From Micromonospora solifontis (GTDB taxonomy: Bacteria > Actinomycetota > Actinomycetes > Mycobacteriales > Micromonosporaceae), in assembly GCF_003725545.1 (NCBI RefSeq), contig NZ_RJLN01000016.1, positions 23,056 through 87,055 on the forward strand: 64,000 nucleotides of DNA. Reading direction: 5' to 3'. Below, piece by piece: positions 9,846-18,931 of the stretch. Position 1 is the first letter of the stretch. The number at the start of each line of letters is the position of its first letter. The position numbers and the translations under genes are program-made. The notes under the pieces are model-generated. The model was not told the origin of the DNA. It made no database searches and saw nothing but the letters and a program-made list of their open reading frames with translations.

Positions 9846-11987
9846 CAAGTGCCGGCGGAGGAAGTCCAGCTCCAGCCGGAGCAGCCGCTCGGCGACCCCG
9901 CCGGCGGCCATGTGACTGGCCCCGGTCAGCGGCAGCACCGCGTGCGGCCGTCCGGCCGCCAGCAGCGCCGCCGACAGCCGCAGCGTGTGCGCGGCCACCA
10001 CGTTGTCGTCGACCAGGCCGTGCACCAGCAGCATCGGCCGGGCCTGCGCCGGGTCGCCGACCGGCTCGGCGGCCAGCTCCACCAGCGAGTGGTGGGCGTA
10101 CACGTCCATCCCGTCGTCCGGCATCCCCAGGTACCGCTCGCTGTACGCGGTGTCGTACAGGGTCCAGTCGGTGACCGGGGCGCCGACGATCGCGCAGCGG
10201 AACAGCTCCGGGTGCCGCAGCACCGCCAGCCCGGCCAGCCAGCCACCGAACGACCAGCCCCGCACCGCCACCCGCCCGAGGTCCAGGTCCGGGTGCTTGC
10301 CGGCGAGCGCGGTCAGGGCGTCCACCTGGTCGGTGAGGATCACGTCGGCCACCCGCCGGTGGATCGCCTTCTCGAACGACGGGGCGATCCCCGGGGTGCC
10401 CCGGTTGTCGATGGTCACCACCGCGAAGCCCTGGTCGGCCCACCACTGCCGCTCCAGCCAGGCGGCCCGCGCGGCGACCACCTCCTGGTGCCCCGGCCCG
10501 CCGTAGATGTCCAGCAGCACCGGCAGCTTCGTGCCCTTCACGTGCTCGCCGGGGTAGAGCACGGCGCTCGGCAGCCGGCGGTCGGTCACCCGGACCAGCA
10601 TCGGCCGGGGCGCGTACGGCGGGTTCGCCGCCAGCGAGCGCAGCTCGCCCACCTCCCGGTCGCCGTGCCACACCTGCCAGCGGGTGCCGGGGTGCTCCAG
10701 CGAGGCCGTCCCGACCACCAGGGTGGCGCCGCCGATCGCGGCGGTGTGCCAGCCCGGATCGCTGCCCATCCGCCGGGCGTCCACCCCGCCGCCGATCACC
10801 GTCCGGACCCGGTAGAGGTGCCGCTGGCTCGGCTCGCCCTCGCTCGCCTCCACCAGCAGGTCCGCCGGGCCGTTCGGCCCGGCGGGCAGGCGTCCCACCA
10901 CCCGGCGCACGTAGAGCGAGGGCGGGGTGAGCAGCGTGCCGTCGGCGAACAGGCAGCGGGCGTCGTACCCGTCGTGGGCCAGCTCGCCGCCGACCAGCAC
11001 CCGGCCGTCCGGCAGGTGGGCCGGGGTGCCCGGGATCGGCTCCACCCAGCGCGGGTCGGCCAGCTCGGCGTGCACCTGGGTCTCCCCGGTACGCGGGTCC
11101 ACGGCGAGCACCAGGCCGTGCTGCTGCGACCGGCGCAGCACGGTGATCAGCGGCCCGCCGTCCGCCCAGTCGACCGAGGTCAGGTACGGGTAGGTCTCCC
11201 GGTCCCAGTGCACGTCGACCCAGCCGCCGTCGAGGTCCAGCAGGTGCAGGCTGACCTCCGCGTTCGGTCCGCCCGCCCGGGGGTACGCGACGGTCGCCGG
11301 CGGGCTCTCCGGGTCCGCCGGGTCGTGCAGGTGCCACCGGATCAGCCGTGACTCGTCCACCCGGGCGGCCAGCACCGAGCGTCCGTCCGGCGCCCACCAG
11401 TAGCCCCGGTACCGGTGGAACTCCTCCGCCGCGATGTGCTCGGCGAGCCCCCAGGTCACGCCGCTGTCCTCCCCGGCGAGGAGGTTGTCCGTGCCGTCCG
11501 GCTCGACCACCCGCAGCTGGCCCCGGCGGACCCCCTCGGCGGCGTCGGTGACGTAGGCCAGCCGCTCGCCGGTCGGGTCCGGGCGCGGGTCGATCACCGG
11601 ACCGACGGCGGTCACCTCGACCACGTCGCCGTGCACCAGGTCGGCCCGGAACAGCCGGCCGGCCAGCGCGAACGCGGCCACCCGGCCGGCCGCGTCCAGC
11701 GCGTACGAGCCGATGCCGGCCGACGCCAGGCGCAGCCGCTCGCGGAGCGCCCGCTCACCCGGCGACAGCACGGTCGGGTCACCGTCCGAGCCCAGCAGCA
11801 CCGCCGGGTCGGCCACCAGCCGCTCCTCGCCGGAGGCGACGTCCAGCAGCCAGAGCGCGTCGGCGGGATCCGCCGGTCCGGCGGAGCGCAGGAAGATCAC
11901 CCGGGAGCCGTCGTCGGCGACGGAGACGGCGCGCGGCGCCCCGTGGCTGAACCGACGGGTACGGGCGGCCAGCTCGGGAAAGTCCAC
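9843..11987 (-). CDS. S9 family prolyl oligopeptidase / dipeptidyl peptidase IV-like
   Basis: A 714-aa protein with an N-terminal beta-propeller region similar to DPP-IV (S9B) and a C-terminal alpha/beta hydrolase. The catalytic triad is visible: Ser in GWSFGG (about residue 578), Asp in HGLVDDN (about 658) and His in GASHMAAGG (about 690). No signal peptide is evident, so it is probably cytoplasmic and cleaves proline-containing peptides, possibly including those taken up by the neighbouring importer. The GTG start lies 7 nt after TAACAT, a leaderless arrangement. It diverges from mshB. Confidence 0.92.
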   Translation of the reverse strand: MDFPELAARTRRFSHGAPRAVSVADDGSRVIFLRSAGPADPADALWLLDVASGEERLVADPAVLLGSDGDPTVLSPGERALRERLRLASAGIGSYALDAAGRVAAFALAGRLFRADLVHGDVVEVTAVGPVIDPRPDPTGERLAYVTDAAEGVRRGQLRVVEPDGTDNLLAGEDSGVTWGLAEHIAAEEFHRYRGYWWAPDGRSVLAARVDESRLIRWHLHDPADPESPPATVAYPRAGGPNAEVSLHLLDLDGGWVDVHWDRETYPYLTSVDWADGGPLITVLRRSQQHGLVLAVDPRTGETQVHAELADPRWVEPIPGTPAHLPDGRVLVGGELAHDGYDARCLFADGTLLTPPSLYVRRVVGRLPAGPNGPADLLVEASEGEPSQRHLYRVRTVIGGGVDARRMGSDPGWHTAAIGGATLVVGTASLEHPGTRWQVWHGDREVGELRSLAANPPYAPRPMLVRVTDRRLPSAVLYPGEHVKGTKLPVLLDIYGGPGHQEVVAARAAWLERQWWADQGFAVVTIDNRGTPGIAPSFEKAIHRRVADVILTDQVDALTALAGKHPDLDLGRVAVRGWSFGGWLAGLAVLRHPELFRCAIVGAPVTDWTLYDTAYSERYLGMPDDGMDVYAHHSLVELAAEPVGDPAQARPMLLVHGLVDDNVVAAHTLRLSAALLAAGRPHAVLPLTGASHMAAGGVAERLLRLELDFLRRHL

Positions 11988-11994
11988 GCCTCGG

Positions 11995-12000
11995 ATGTTA
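11995..12000 (-). promoter_or_regulatory. -10 element for leaderless S9 peptidase gene
   Basis: TAACAT on the minus strand is followed by 7 nt and the GTG start. There is no ribosome site in the gap. Confidence 0.5.
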
Positions 12001-12069
12001 GGCGCGCGCCGGGCGTGATGTGGCCGACCTGCACGGACGCGTAAACCTTGGCGGGACAGGACCGCCGGT

Positions 12070-12075
12070 TAGAGT
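12070..12075 (+). promoter_or_regulatory. -10 element for leaderless mshB
   Basis: TAGAGT is followed by 7 nt and a GTG in frame with MshB. This sets the start at 12083 rather than further upstream. Confidence 0.5.
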
Positions 12076-12082
12076 GACGGTC

Positions 12083-12994
12083 GTGACGACGCTGCCCGAT
12101 CGACGCCTCCTGCTGGTCCACGCGCACCCCGACGACGAGTCCATCGGCACCGGCGCGACGATGGCCCACTACGTCGCCACCGGCGCCCACGTCACCCTGG
12201 TGACCTGCACGCTGGGCGAGGAGGGCGAGATCCACGTACCGGCGCTGGCGCAGCTCGCGGCGGCCGAGGCCGACCAGCTCGGTGGCTACCGGATCGGCGA
12301 GCTGGCCGCCGCCTGTGCCGCGCTCGGCGTCACCGACCACCGCTTCCTCGGCGGGGCCGGCCGCTACCGCGACTCGGGCATGATGGGCCTGGTCACCAAC
12401 GAGCACCCGCGGGCCTTCTGGCAGGCCGACCTCGACGAGGCCGCCGGCCACCTGGTGGAGATCATCCGGGAGGTCCGCCCGCAGGTCCTGGTCACCTACG
12501 ACCCGAACGGCTTCTACGGCCACCCCGACCACATCCAGGCGCACCGCGTGGCGATGCGGGCCGTGGAACTGGCCGACGCCGAGGGCATCGCCCCGGCCAA
12601 GGTCTACTGGACGGCGATGCCGCGCAGCGTGCTGGAGGCGGGGCTGAACCACTTCGTGGAGTCCACGGACAACCCCTTCGCCGGCATCGAGAGCGTGGAC
12701 GAGCTGCCCTTCGGCACCCCCGACCCGGAGATCGCCGCGCGGGTCGACGCCACCGAGCAGCACGCCGCCAAGGAGGCGGCGATGCGGGCGCACGCCACCC
12801 AGATCCCGGCCGACTCCTGGCTCTACTCGATCGCCGGCAACTTCGGCGCGGAGTTCATGGGTGTGGAGTACTTCACCCTCGCGGTCGGCGAGAAGGGCCC
12901 CGGCAACGGCCCGTACGGCTGGGAGGACGACCTCTTCGCCGGGCTGGCGCTGGACGGGCCGGACCGGTCCCCGGTCGCGGCCGGTCTCCGGTGA
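12083..12994 (+). CDS. mshB: N-acetyl-1-D-myo-inositol-2-amino-2-deoxy-alpha-D-glucopyranoside deacetylase
   Basis: This 303-aa PIG-L/LmbE-family protein has the zinc motif AHPDDES near residues 12-18 and the second ligand region HPDHIQAH. It deacetylates GlcNAc-Ins to GlcN-Ins in mycothiol synthesis. Length and end ([10 protein letters not shown]) fit MshB. A GTG at 12074 is also in frame; the 12083 GTG is preferred from the upstream -10 element. Its stop overlaps the next gene as GTGA. Mycothiol-dependent mycoredoxin is encoded later in the same window. Confidence 0.93.
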   Translation: MTTLPDRRLLLVHAHPDDESIGTGATMAHYVATGAHVTLVTCTLGEEGEIHVPALAQLAAAEADQLGGYRIGELAAACAALGVTDHRFLGGAGRYRDSGMMGLVTNEHPRAFWQADLDEAAGHLVEIIREVRPQVLVTYDPNGFYGHPDHIQAHRVAMRAVELADAEGIAPAKVYWTAMPRSVLEAGLNHFVESTDNPFAGIESVDELPFGTPDPEIAARVDATEQHAAKEAAMRAHATQIPADSWLYSIAGNFGAEFMGVEYFTLAVGEKGPGNGPYGWEDDLFAGLALDGPDRSPVAAGLR

Positions 12995-13485
12995 CGCTGC
13001 CGGCCGTACCGATGTCGGTCGCCCCCGAGCAGCAGCCCGCCGTGCCGCCCGAGCGGTCGTCGCGGGCGCTCGACGTCGCGCTGCGGATCGCCGGCGGCGT
13101 GGTGGTGGTCTGGGCGGGGGTGCTCGCCGCGGTGCTGGAGCTGATCTTCGCCACCGGGGCCTGGGAGCTGGTCAAGGGCCGGCCGGGCGGGGTGTCGAAG
13201 GCCGTCGTGGGCATCTCGGGTGCGGTGGGCGGGGCCGGCGGCGTGGTCGCGCTGACCGTTCTGCTGGGCTGGTTCGCGTACGCCGCTGTCGGGGCCCGCT
13301 GGGCGGTGGCGCTGGCCGCCGTGCCCTGGTTCGTGGTGATCGTCGCCGGTGGTTTCCGGACCACCGAGGGGGATCTCGCGCTCACCGGCGACAACGTCCT
13401 GGGCCTGGCTCTGGTGGTCGCGGGCGCGGTCACCTTCGCGGTGCTCGGCTTCCGGCAACTCGTGGCCCCGCCGCCCGTCGGTTGA
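12991..13485 (+). CDS. Small membrane protein downstream of mshB
   Basis: A 164-aa protein of unknown function with a proline-rich N-terminal 25 residues and four predicted hydrophobic helices (around residues 30-55, 75-95, 100-120, 130-150). Its GTG overlaps the mshB stop (GTGA), so it is almost certainly co-translated with mshB. A small membrane protein follows mshB in several actinobacteria; whether it takes part in mycothiol metabolism is unknown. Confidence 0.82.
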   Translation: MTLPAVPMSVAPEQQPAVPPERSSRALDVALRIAGGVVVVWAGVLAAVLELIFATGAWELVKGRPGGVSKAVVGISGAVGGAGGVVALTVLLGWFAYAAVGARWAVALAAVPWFVVIVAGGFRTTEGDLALTGDNVLGLALVVAGAVTFAVLGFRQLVAPPPVG

Positions 13486-13568
13486 GGGCAGACGGCGCAC
13501 AGGTAGCGGTGGTAGATATTCCTGCCAGGAGCCTGCCGTGGGGGCGGGCGGACGGCGGGAGGCGTGCG

Positions 13569-14033
13569 ATGAAGGAGCGGTGGCGCGCGATCGGCGTGCT
13601 GGCGGCGGCGCTGTTCTTGGTCAACGTGGCGGCGCGGCTGGTGAACAGGTTCGTCTTCCCGGACGACGACACCGCGACCGACCGGATCACCCTGCTGATG
13701 TTCGTGGTGATCGGCCTGATCCTCGCCGTGCTCGCCTTCCGCTGGGGCCGGGACCGCCCGGTCGGGTGGTGGGCCGCCGACCTGACCGCCGCCGTCGCGG
13801 TGGCGCTCGCCCTGACCGTGTTCGTCGGTCCGCTGCTGGTCGGCGAGAGCCCGTTCGCCAACGGCGCGGGGTTCTTCTTCGCCCAGATCTGGCTCTACCT
13901 GGCGGCCACCGCGGCCGGTGTGCTGGTGGGCTTCCTGACCCTCACCGCGCTCGGCCGCGACCACCGTTCCCAGCAGCTCAAGCGGTACGCCGAGCTGAAG
14001 GCCGCCAAGCCGCGCAAGGTGGTCCGCCGCTGA
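13569..14033 (+). CDS. Hypothetical four-helix membrane protein
   Basis: The ATG at 13569 follows a GGGAGG site and opens a 154-aa protein with hydrophobic segments near residues 8-25, 38-55, 65-90 and 100-125 and a basic C-terminal tail (AAKPRKVVRR). No family was recognised. A longer open frame reaches back to 12861 but overlaps the preceding gene and lacks membrane-protein composition, so the shorter form is annotated. It ends 3 bp before the convergent GNAT gene. Confidence 0.78.
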   Translation: MKERWRAIGVLAAALFLVNVAARLVNRFVFPDDDTATDRITLLMFVVIGLILAVLAFRWGRDRPVGWWAADLTAAVAVALALTVFVGPLLVGESPFANGAGFFFAQIWLYLAATAAGVLVGFLTLTALGRDHRSQQLKRYAELKAAKPRKVVRR

Positions 14034-14036
14034 CGG

Positions 14037-14996
14037 TCAGACCGGGGCGACCCGGGTCAGGTAGGTGTGGTGGGTGGTGAAGCCCAGGCCGCGGTAGAGC
14101 GCCACGGCGGGCGTGTTGCGCTGCTCGACCTGGAGGAAGGCGTGCGTGGCGCCCTCGGCGCGGGCCCAGTCGACCAGGGCGCGGATCACCCGGTCGGCCA
14201 GTCCCTGCCGGCGGGCCTCCGGCAGCACCTCGATCAGGGTCAGGCCGAGCCAGCGCCCCTGCCCGGTCACCGTGCCGCGGCCGACGGCGACCAGTCGGCC
14301 GTCGGCGTGCACGCTGGCGAAGCGGACCTGCTCCACGGCGGTGAGCACGTGCCGGGCGGCGTCCGGCAGGCCGCCCTTGCGGCCGGCGGCGATCCCGAGC
14401 CAGTCCTCGGAGGGCGCGCCGGCCAGCTCGACCGGCGGCTGGTCGGTCCGTCCGGCCGGCGCGGGCGGCAGCGCGGCCAGCGGCGCGGCCTGCACCAGCA
14501 CCGGCGGCCGGGCGGCCCAGCCCCGCGCGTCCAGTTCGGCGCCGACCGGCGCGGCGAGCGGAAGTGGCGTGTTCACCATGGCCGGCTGGCCACGCTCGGC
14601 GTACCACCGCTGCACCGCGTCGATCGCAGCGGCCAGTGGGCGGTCCGGGTCACCGACCGGCAGCGCCGAGTTGGCCCGGCCGGTCCAGCCGTCCGCGCTG
14701 CGCAGCAGCCAGTCGCCGAGCTGCCCGCGTACCGGCGCGGGCCAGGCCTCGTCGGCGGCGAGTTCGAGGGCGACCACCGCGCCGGCCGTGGGCCGGCGCG
14801 CCGCCGGCACCCGCCGGGCCCGGTGGATCTCCCCTATCGGGACCCGGAGCCGACCCCTGTCGGTGGCGAGAGTGATGTGGCTCTCGCTCAGCTCGATGAG
14901 ATCACCGAGGGCGTCCGTGAACAGCGGCCGGCCTTCGCGAATCCCCACAATTCGGCGGACCACGATCCGGTGTCCCACGTCCTGCTGTCGGAGCAC
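14037..14996 (-). CDS. GNAT-family acetyltransferase (Rv0428c/cg3035-like)
   Basis: A 319-aa protein with an N-terminal SH3-like region (GHRIVVRRIVGIREG...DLIELSESHITL), a variable middle and a C-terminal GNAT domain. The acetyl-CoA site reads LPEARRQGLADRVI and the last strand ALYRGLGF. The architecture matches the cg3035/Rv0428c group; the substrate is unknown. The GTG start is preceded by a strong GGGGAGGAGG site. It diverges from fdxA through overlapping -10 elements at 15019-15028. Confidence 0.87.
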   Translation of the reverse strand: MLRQQDVGHRIVVRRIVGIREGRPLFTDALGDLIELSESHITLATDRGRLRVPIGEIHRARRVPAARRPTAGAVVALELAADEAWPAPVRGQLGDWLLRSADGWTGRANSALPVGDPDRPLAAAIDAVQRWYAERGQPAMVNTPLPLAAPVGAELDARGWAARPPVLVQAAPLAALPPAPAGRTDQPPVELAGAPSEDWLGIAAGRKGGLPDAARHVLTAVEQVRFASVHADGRLVAVGRGTVTGQGRWLGLTLIEVLPEARRQGLADRVIRALVDWARAEGATHAFLQVEQRNTPAVALYRGLGFTTHHTYLTRVAPV

Positions 14997-15018
14997 GATC
15001 GACCTCCTCCCCGCCGAG

Positions 15019-15028
15019 ATACTAGGCT
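15019..15028. promoter_or_regulatory. Overlapping divergent -10 elements for GNAT gene and fdxA
   Basis: The minus strand reads TAGTAT (15024 to 15019) and the plus strand TAGGCT (15023 to 15028). The two hexamers share the TA at 15023-15024. Both genes have normal ribosome sites downstream. Confidence 0.45.
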
Positions 15029-15075
15029 CTTACCGGTCGCGGTGATCGCGACGAGTCTTGCGGAGGAGAAGACCG

Positions 15076-15402
15076 GTGACCTACATCATCGCCGAGCCCT
15101 GCGTGGACGTGCTCGACAAGGCATGCATCGAGGAGTGCCCGGTCGACTGCATCTACGAAGGCAACCGGATGCTCTACATCCACCCCGACGAGTGCGTCGA
15201 CTGCGGTGCCTGTGAGCCGGTCTGCCCGGTCGAAGCGATCTTCTACGAGGACGACGTCCCGGAGCAGTGGAAGGACTACACCGGGGCGAACTACGAGTTC
15301 TTCGAGGATCTGGGTTCCCCCGGTGGCGCCTCCAAGATCGGCAAGGTGGAGAAGGACGCGCCGTTCGTGGCCGCCCAGCCGCCGCGCGGAGAGGGCCACT
15401 GA
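15076..15402 (+). CDS. fdxA: 7Fe (3Fe-4S/4Fe-4S) ferredoxin
   Basis: A 108-aa bacterial-type ferredoxin. Cysteines in CVDVLDKACIEECPVDC provide the [3Fe-4S] ligands and part of the second cluster; CVDCGACEPVCP supplies the [4Fe-4S] cluster. The GTG start follows CGGAGGAG. It donates electrons to unidentified redox partners. The M. tuberculosis homologue also precedes dapC. Its stop overlaps the probable CTG start of dapC. Confidence 0.95.
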   Translation: MTYIIAEPCVDVLDKACIEECPVDCIYEGNRMLYIHPDECVDCGACEPVCPVEAIFYEDDVPEQWKDYTGANYEFFEDLGSPGGASKIGKVEKDAPFVAAQPPRGEGH

Positions 15403-16505
15403 ACCGGCGCGCGCCGGTCTCGTCGCGGCTGCCCGACTTCACCTGGGACACCCTGGACGCCGCCGCGGCGACGGCCGCGGCGCACCCGGGTGGTCTGATC
15501 AACCTCTCGATGGGTACGCCGGTCGACCCGGTCCCCCCGATGATCCGGCAGGCGCTGGCCGACGCGTCCAACGCCCCGGGCTACCCGCTGACCGCCGGCA
15601 CCCCCGCGCTGCGGGACGCCATCGCGGCGTGGGTGGCCCGGGCCTGCGGCGCGGGCGTCGACGGGCTTGGCGTGCTGCCGACCATCGGCTCCAAGGAGCT
15701 GGTGGCCTGGTTGCCCACGCTGCTCGGCCTCGGCCCCGGTGACATCGTCGTGGTGCCGTCCATCGCCTACCCGACCTACGAGGACGGGGCCCGGCTGGCC
15801 GGCGCCACCGTGGTGCGCGCCGACTCGCTGACCGCGCTCGGGCCGGACCCCCGGGTCCGGCTGGTCTGGGTCAACTCGCCCGGCAACCCGACCGGCCGGG
15901 TGCTGCCCGCCGCCCACCTGCGCAAGGTGGTCGACTGGGCGCGCGAGCGCGGTGCGGTGGTCGCCAGCGACGAGTGCTACCTGCCGCTGGGCTGGGACGC
16001 CGAGCCGGTCTCGGTCCTGTCGACCGAGGTCTGCGGCGGGTCGTACGAGGGCGTGCTGGCGGTGCACTCGCTCTCCAAGCGCTCCAACCTGGCCGGCTAC
16101 CGGGCCGGCTTCGTGGCCGGGGACCCGGCGCTGGTCGCCGAGCTGCTCAAGATCCGCAAGCACGCCGGCATGATCGTGCCCGCCCCGGTGCAGGCCGCCA
16201 TGGTGGCCGCGCTCGGCGACCAGGCGCACGCCGACGAGCAGCGGGAGCGCTACCGGGCCCGGCGCGAGCGCCTCCGCGCCGCGTTCACCGGCGCCGGCTT
16301 CACCGTCGAGCACTCCGAGGCCGGGCTCTACCTCTGGCTGACCCGCGACGAGGACTGCTGGGAGACCGTCGACTGGCTGGCCCGGCGGGGCATCCTGGTG
16401 GCCGCCGGGGTCTTCTACGGCCCGGCGGGCGCCCGGCACGTCCGGGTGGCGCTGACCGAGTCCGACGAGCACGTCGCCGCGGTCGCCGACCGGCTGCGCG
16501 ACTGA
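15399..16505 (+). CDS. dapC: N-succinyldiaminopimelate aminotransferase
   Basis: A fold-type I PLP aminotransferase of about 368 aa. The PLP lysine lies in HSLSKRSNLAGYR, and the NSPGNPTG motif binds the cofactor phosphate region. It makes N-succinyl-LL-2,6-diaminoadipate precursors of meso-DAP, matching dapD and dapE further along. No ATG, GTG or TTG exists near the point where homology begins; the best start is CTG at 15399, overlapping the fdxA stop as CTGA with GGAGAGG just upstream. An ATG at 15511 would remove conserved residues. The 5' end is therefore uncertain. Confidence 0.88.
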   Translation: MNRRAPVSSRLPDFTWDTLDAAAATAAAHPGGLINLSMGTPVDPVPPMIRQALADASNAPGYPLTAGTPALRDAIAAWVARACGAGVDGLGVLPTIGSKELVAWLPTLLGLGPGDIVVVPSIAYPTYEDGARLAGATVVRADSLTALGPDPRVRLVWVNSPGNPTGRVLPAAHLRKVVDWARERGAVVASDECYLPLGWDAEPVSVLSTEVCGGSYEGVLAVHSLSKRSNLAGYRAGFVAGDPALVAELLKIRKHAGMIVPAPVQAAMVAALGDQAHADEQRERYRARRERLRAAFTGAGFTVEHSEAGLYLWLTRDEDCWETVDWLARRGILVAAGVFYGPAGARHVRVALTESDEHVAAVADRLRD

Positions 16506-16521
16506 TCCTCGGGCGGCGGCG

Positions 16522-17583
16522 GTGACCGATGGCCGGACCGGACGGGACGCACCGCCCACCGTCGACCCGCCGGTGGCGGGCGTCCGCGCCGCGGTGGTCG
16601 GCACCGGGCTGATCGGCGGTTCGCTGCTGCTGCGGCTGCGTGACGCCGGGCTCGACGTGACCGGGTGGGACCCGGACCCGGTCGCCCGGGGGCACGTGCG
16701 CCGGTGGGGTGTCGCCTGCCCGGACGCCGTCGAGGCGGCGGTCACGGGCCGGGACGCGGTGTTCCTCTGCGGTCCGCTGCCCACCCTGTCGGGGATGCTG
16801 GCCCGGGTCGCCGCCGCCACCCCGGAACACTGCGTGCTCACCGACGTGGGCAGCACCAAGGCCGAGGTCGCCGCCACCGCCACCGCCTCGGGCCTGGGCC
16901 ACCGCTTCGTCCCCGGCCACCCGATGGCCGGCGCGGACCGGGCCGGACCGGCGGCGGCCGACCCGGGGCTGCTCGTCGGCGCCGCCTGGGTGCTCTGCCC
17001 GGGGCCCAACGGGCTGGCCTCCTTCCGCCGGCTCGCGGCGCTGCTCATCGAGGTGTTCGAGGCCCGGGTGGTGCCGATGTCCGCGCCAGAGCACGACGCG
17101 GCGGCCGCCCTCAGCTCGCACGTGCCGCATCTGTTGGCCGGCGCGCTGGCCGGGGCGGTGCAGCGGTCGACGCTGCGTGACGCCGTGCTCTCCCTCGCCG
17201 CGGGCAGCTTCACCGACGGCACCCGGGTGGCCGGTGGCCCGCCGCAACGCACCGCCAACATGCTGCTCGGCAACCGGGACCGGGTGCTCAGCGGCCTGGC
17301 GTCGGTCCGGGCGATGCTCGACGAACTCGCCGACGCGCTGCGGGCCGCTGACGCCGGCACGCTGACCGACCGGTTGGCCGAGGGGCGGGCCGCCCGCGCC
17401 ACGCTGGGGGAGCGGCGCTTCGACACCCACCAGCGGGAGTTCCCGGCCCCCGCCGACCACGCGGGGGAGTTGGACTACCTGCGCGCGCTGGGGGCGGCCG
17501 GCGGCCACCTCACCGGCTGCCGGACGGCCGGCGGCGCGGTCACGTACACCGGGCAGCTGCCGCACACGCCCGATCCCGCCTGA
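16522..17583 (+). CDS. tyrA: Prephenate dehydrogenase
   Basis: A 353-aa NAD(P)-dependent dehydrogenase of tyrosine synthesis. The Rossmann motif is VGTGLIGGSLL near residue 30. The conserved DVGSTKAEV and GHPMAGADRAG blocks identify TyrA. It starts at a GTG 16 bp after dapC and may share its transcript. About 20 extra residues precede the Rossmann fold. There is no ACT domain at the C-terminus, so tyrosine feedback through such a domain is not expected. Confidence 0.92.
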   Translation: MTDGRTGRDAPPTVDPPVAGVRAAVVGTGLIGGSLLLRLRDAGLDVTGWDPDPVARGHVRRWGVACPDAVEAAVTGRDAVFLCGPLPTLSGMLARVAAATPEHCVLTDVGSTKAEVAATATASGLGHRFVPGHPMAGADRAGPAAADPGLLVGAAWVLCPGPNGLASFRRLAALLIEVFEARVVPMSAPEHDAAAALSSHVPHLLAGALAGAVQRSTLRDAVLSLAAGSFTDGTRVAGGPPQRTANMLLGNRDRVLSGLASVRAMLDELADALRAADAGTLTDRLAEGRAARATLGERRFDTHQREFPAPADHAGELDYLRALGAAGGHLTGCRTAGGAVTYTGQLPHTPDPA

Positions 17584-17627
17584 GCCGGGCGAGCGGCGCT
17601 GCGCCCGGACCGGGCCGCGGCATGGCC

Positions 17628-17633
17628 TAGGGT
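17628..17633 (+). promoter_or_regulatory. -10 element for leaderless SIMPL gene
   Basis: TAGGGT is followed by 6 nt and the ATG at 17640. Confidence 0.5.
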
Positions 17634-17639
17634 TGAGGC

Positions 17640-18284
17640 ATGGTGGACGCACCCGTCGTGGCCGTACGCGGCGAGGCGTACCGGGAGGTGGCTCCCGAGC
17701 TGGCCCGGTTCGCCGTCACCGCGAGCGCCCGGGGCCGGGACCGGGAGAGCACGCTCGCCCGATTGGCCGAGCGGGCCGCCGCCGTCCGGGTGCTGCTCGA
17801 CGAGGCCGGCCCGGCCGTGGAGCGGCGGGAGACCGGGCAGCTCCGCGTCTGGCCGGAGACCCGGCGCTCCGGCGAGCGGGTGGTGGCGTACCACGGCAGC
17901 GTCGGCACCACGGTGACCGTCCAGGACTTCACCGCGCTCGGCGAGCTGATGCTCCGCCTGGCCGACCAGGACCAGGTCGAGGTGGCCGGCCCGTGGTGGT
18001 CGCTGCGCCCGGACAGCCCGGCCCACCGGGAGGCGCGGCACGCGGCGATCGCGGACGCGCTGGCCCGCGCCCGGGAGTACGCGGAGGCGCTCGGCGCCCG
18101 GGTGACCGCCCTGCTGGAGCTGGCCGACACCGGCGTGCCCGCCGCCCCGCCGATGCTGGCCCGGGCGGCGTTCGCCAAGGGCGGCCCCGCCGCCCCGCCC
18201 GAGCTGGAGCTGGACCCGCAGCCGCAGTCCGTGCAGGCGGCGGTCGAGGCCCGGTTCACCATCAGCGAGCCGGTGCTCGGCTGA
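17640..18284 (+). CDS. SIMPL (DUF541) domain protein
   Basis: A 214-aa protein matching the SIMPL/DUF541 family: a VRGEAYREVAPELARFAVTA start and a long helical middle (RREARHAAIADALARAREYAEALG), ending in a VEARFTI strand. There is no signal peptide here, although many relatives are periplasmic. The function is unknown. It is transcribed from its own leaderless promoter and overlaps the next gene by one base (TGATG). Confidence 0.85.
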   Translation: MVDAPVVAVRGEAYREVAPELARFAVTASARGRDRESTLARLAERAAAVRVLLDEAGPAVERRETGQLRVWPETRRSGERVVAYHGSVGTTVTVQDFTALGELMLRLADQDQVEVAGPWWSLRPDSPAHREARHAAIADALARAREYAEALGARVTALLELADTGVPAAPPMLARAAFAKGGPAAPPELELDPQPQSVQAAVEARFTISEPVLG

Positions 18285-18931
18285 TGCCCCCGGCCCGGCA
18301 GCTCTCCGTCGACGACCTGGTGGCCCGGGCGCGGGCCCTGGCCGATGCCGGGCCGCGGCAGCTGCTCGGCATCGCCGGCGCGCCCGGCGCGGGCAAGTCG
18401 ACCCTGGCCGAGCGGATCGTCGCCGAGGTCGGGCCGCTCGCCCGGCTGGTGCCGATGGACGGCTTCCACCTGGCCCAGTCGGAGCTGCTCCGGCTGGGCC
18501 GGGAGGGGCGCAAGGGTGCGCCGGACACGTTCGACGTCAACGGGTTCGTGTCCCTGCTGCGCCGGTTGCGCCGGCTGGAGCCGACCTCGGTCTGGGCGCC
18601 GGTGTTCCGCCGCGACCTGGAGGAGCCGGTCGCGGGGGCGATCGAGGTGCCGCCCGAGGTGCGGCTGGTGGTGACGGAGGGCAACTACCTCCTGCTGCGG
18701 GAGGACCCGTGGGAGGAGGTGCGGACGCTGGTGCACGAGGTCTGGTTCCTGGACCTCGACGCCGAGCTGCGGGTGCGCCGGCTGACCGCCCGGCACGAGG
18801 CGTACGGGAAGACCCCGGAGCAGGCCCGCGCCTGGGCGCTGGGCAGCGACGAGGCGAACGCGGCCCGGGTCGCGGGCACCGCCGAGCACGCCGACCTGGT
18901 GGTCCGGCTAGTCGACCCCCTGCCGGGGTGA
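18284..18931 (+). CDS. Uridine kinase-like P-loop kinase (nucleoside/nucleotide kinase family)
   Basis: A 215-aa P-loop protein with Walker A GAPGAGKST near residue 31. PMDGFHLAQSEL and TEGNYLLL follow the phosphoribulokinase/uridine kinase pattern, close to the YggC/fructose-kinase-like group. The substrate is unknown. The start ATG overlaps the SIMPL stop. Its last 24 bp overlap the 3' end of the convergent membrane hydrolase-like gene. Confidence 0.85.
   Translation: MPPARQLSVDDLVARARALADAGPRQLLGIAGAPGAGKSTLAERIVAEVGPLARLVPMDGFHLAQSELLRLGREGRKGAPDTFDVNGFVSLLRRLRRLEPTSVWAPVFRRDLEEPVAGAIEVPPEVRLVVTEGNYLLLREDPWEEVRTLVHEVWFLDLDAELRVRRLTARHEAYGKTPEQARAWALGSDEANAARVAGTAEHADLVVRLVDPLPG

Noticed and set aside
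9001..11397. 798-codon minus-strand frame across dppA and the S9 gene
   Set aside because: It runs out of frame through the S9 peptidase and across the GGGGCCCC repeats; it is Arg/Gly/Ala-rich with no domain.
12604..12798. Antisense small ORF within mshB
   Set aside because: It lies wholly inside a confident gene and has no independent signal.
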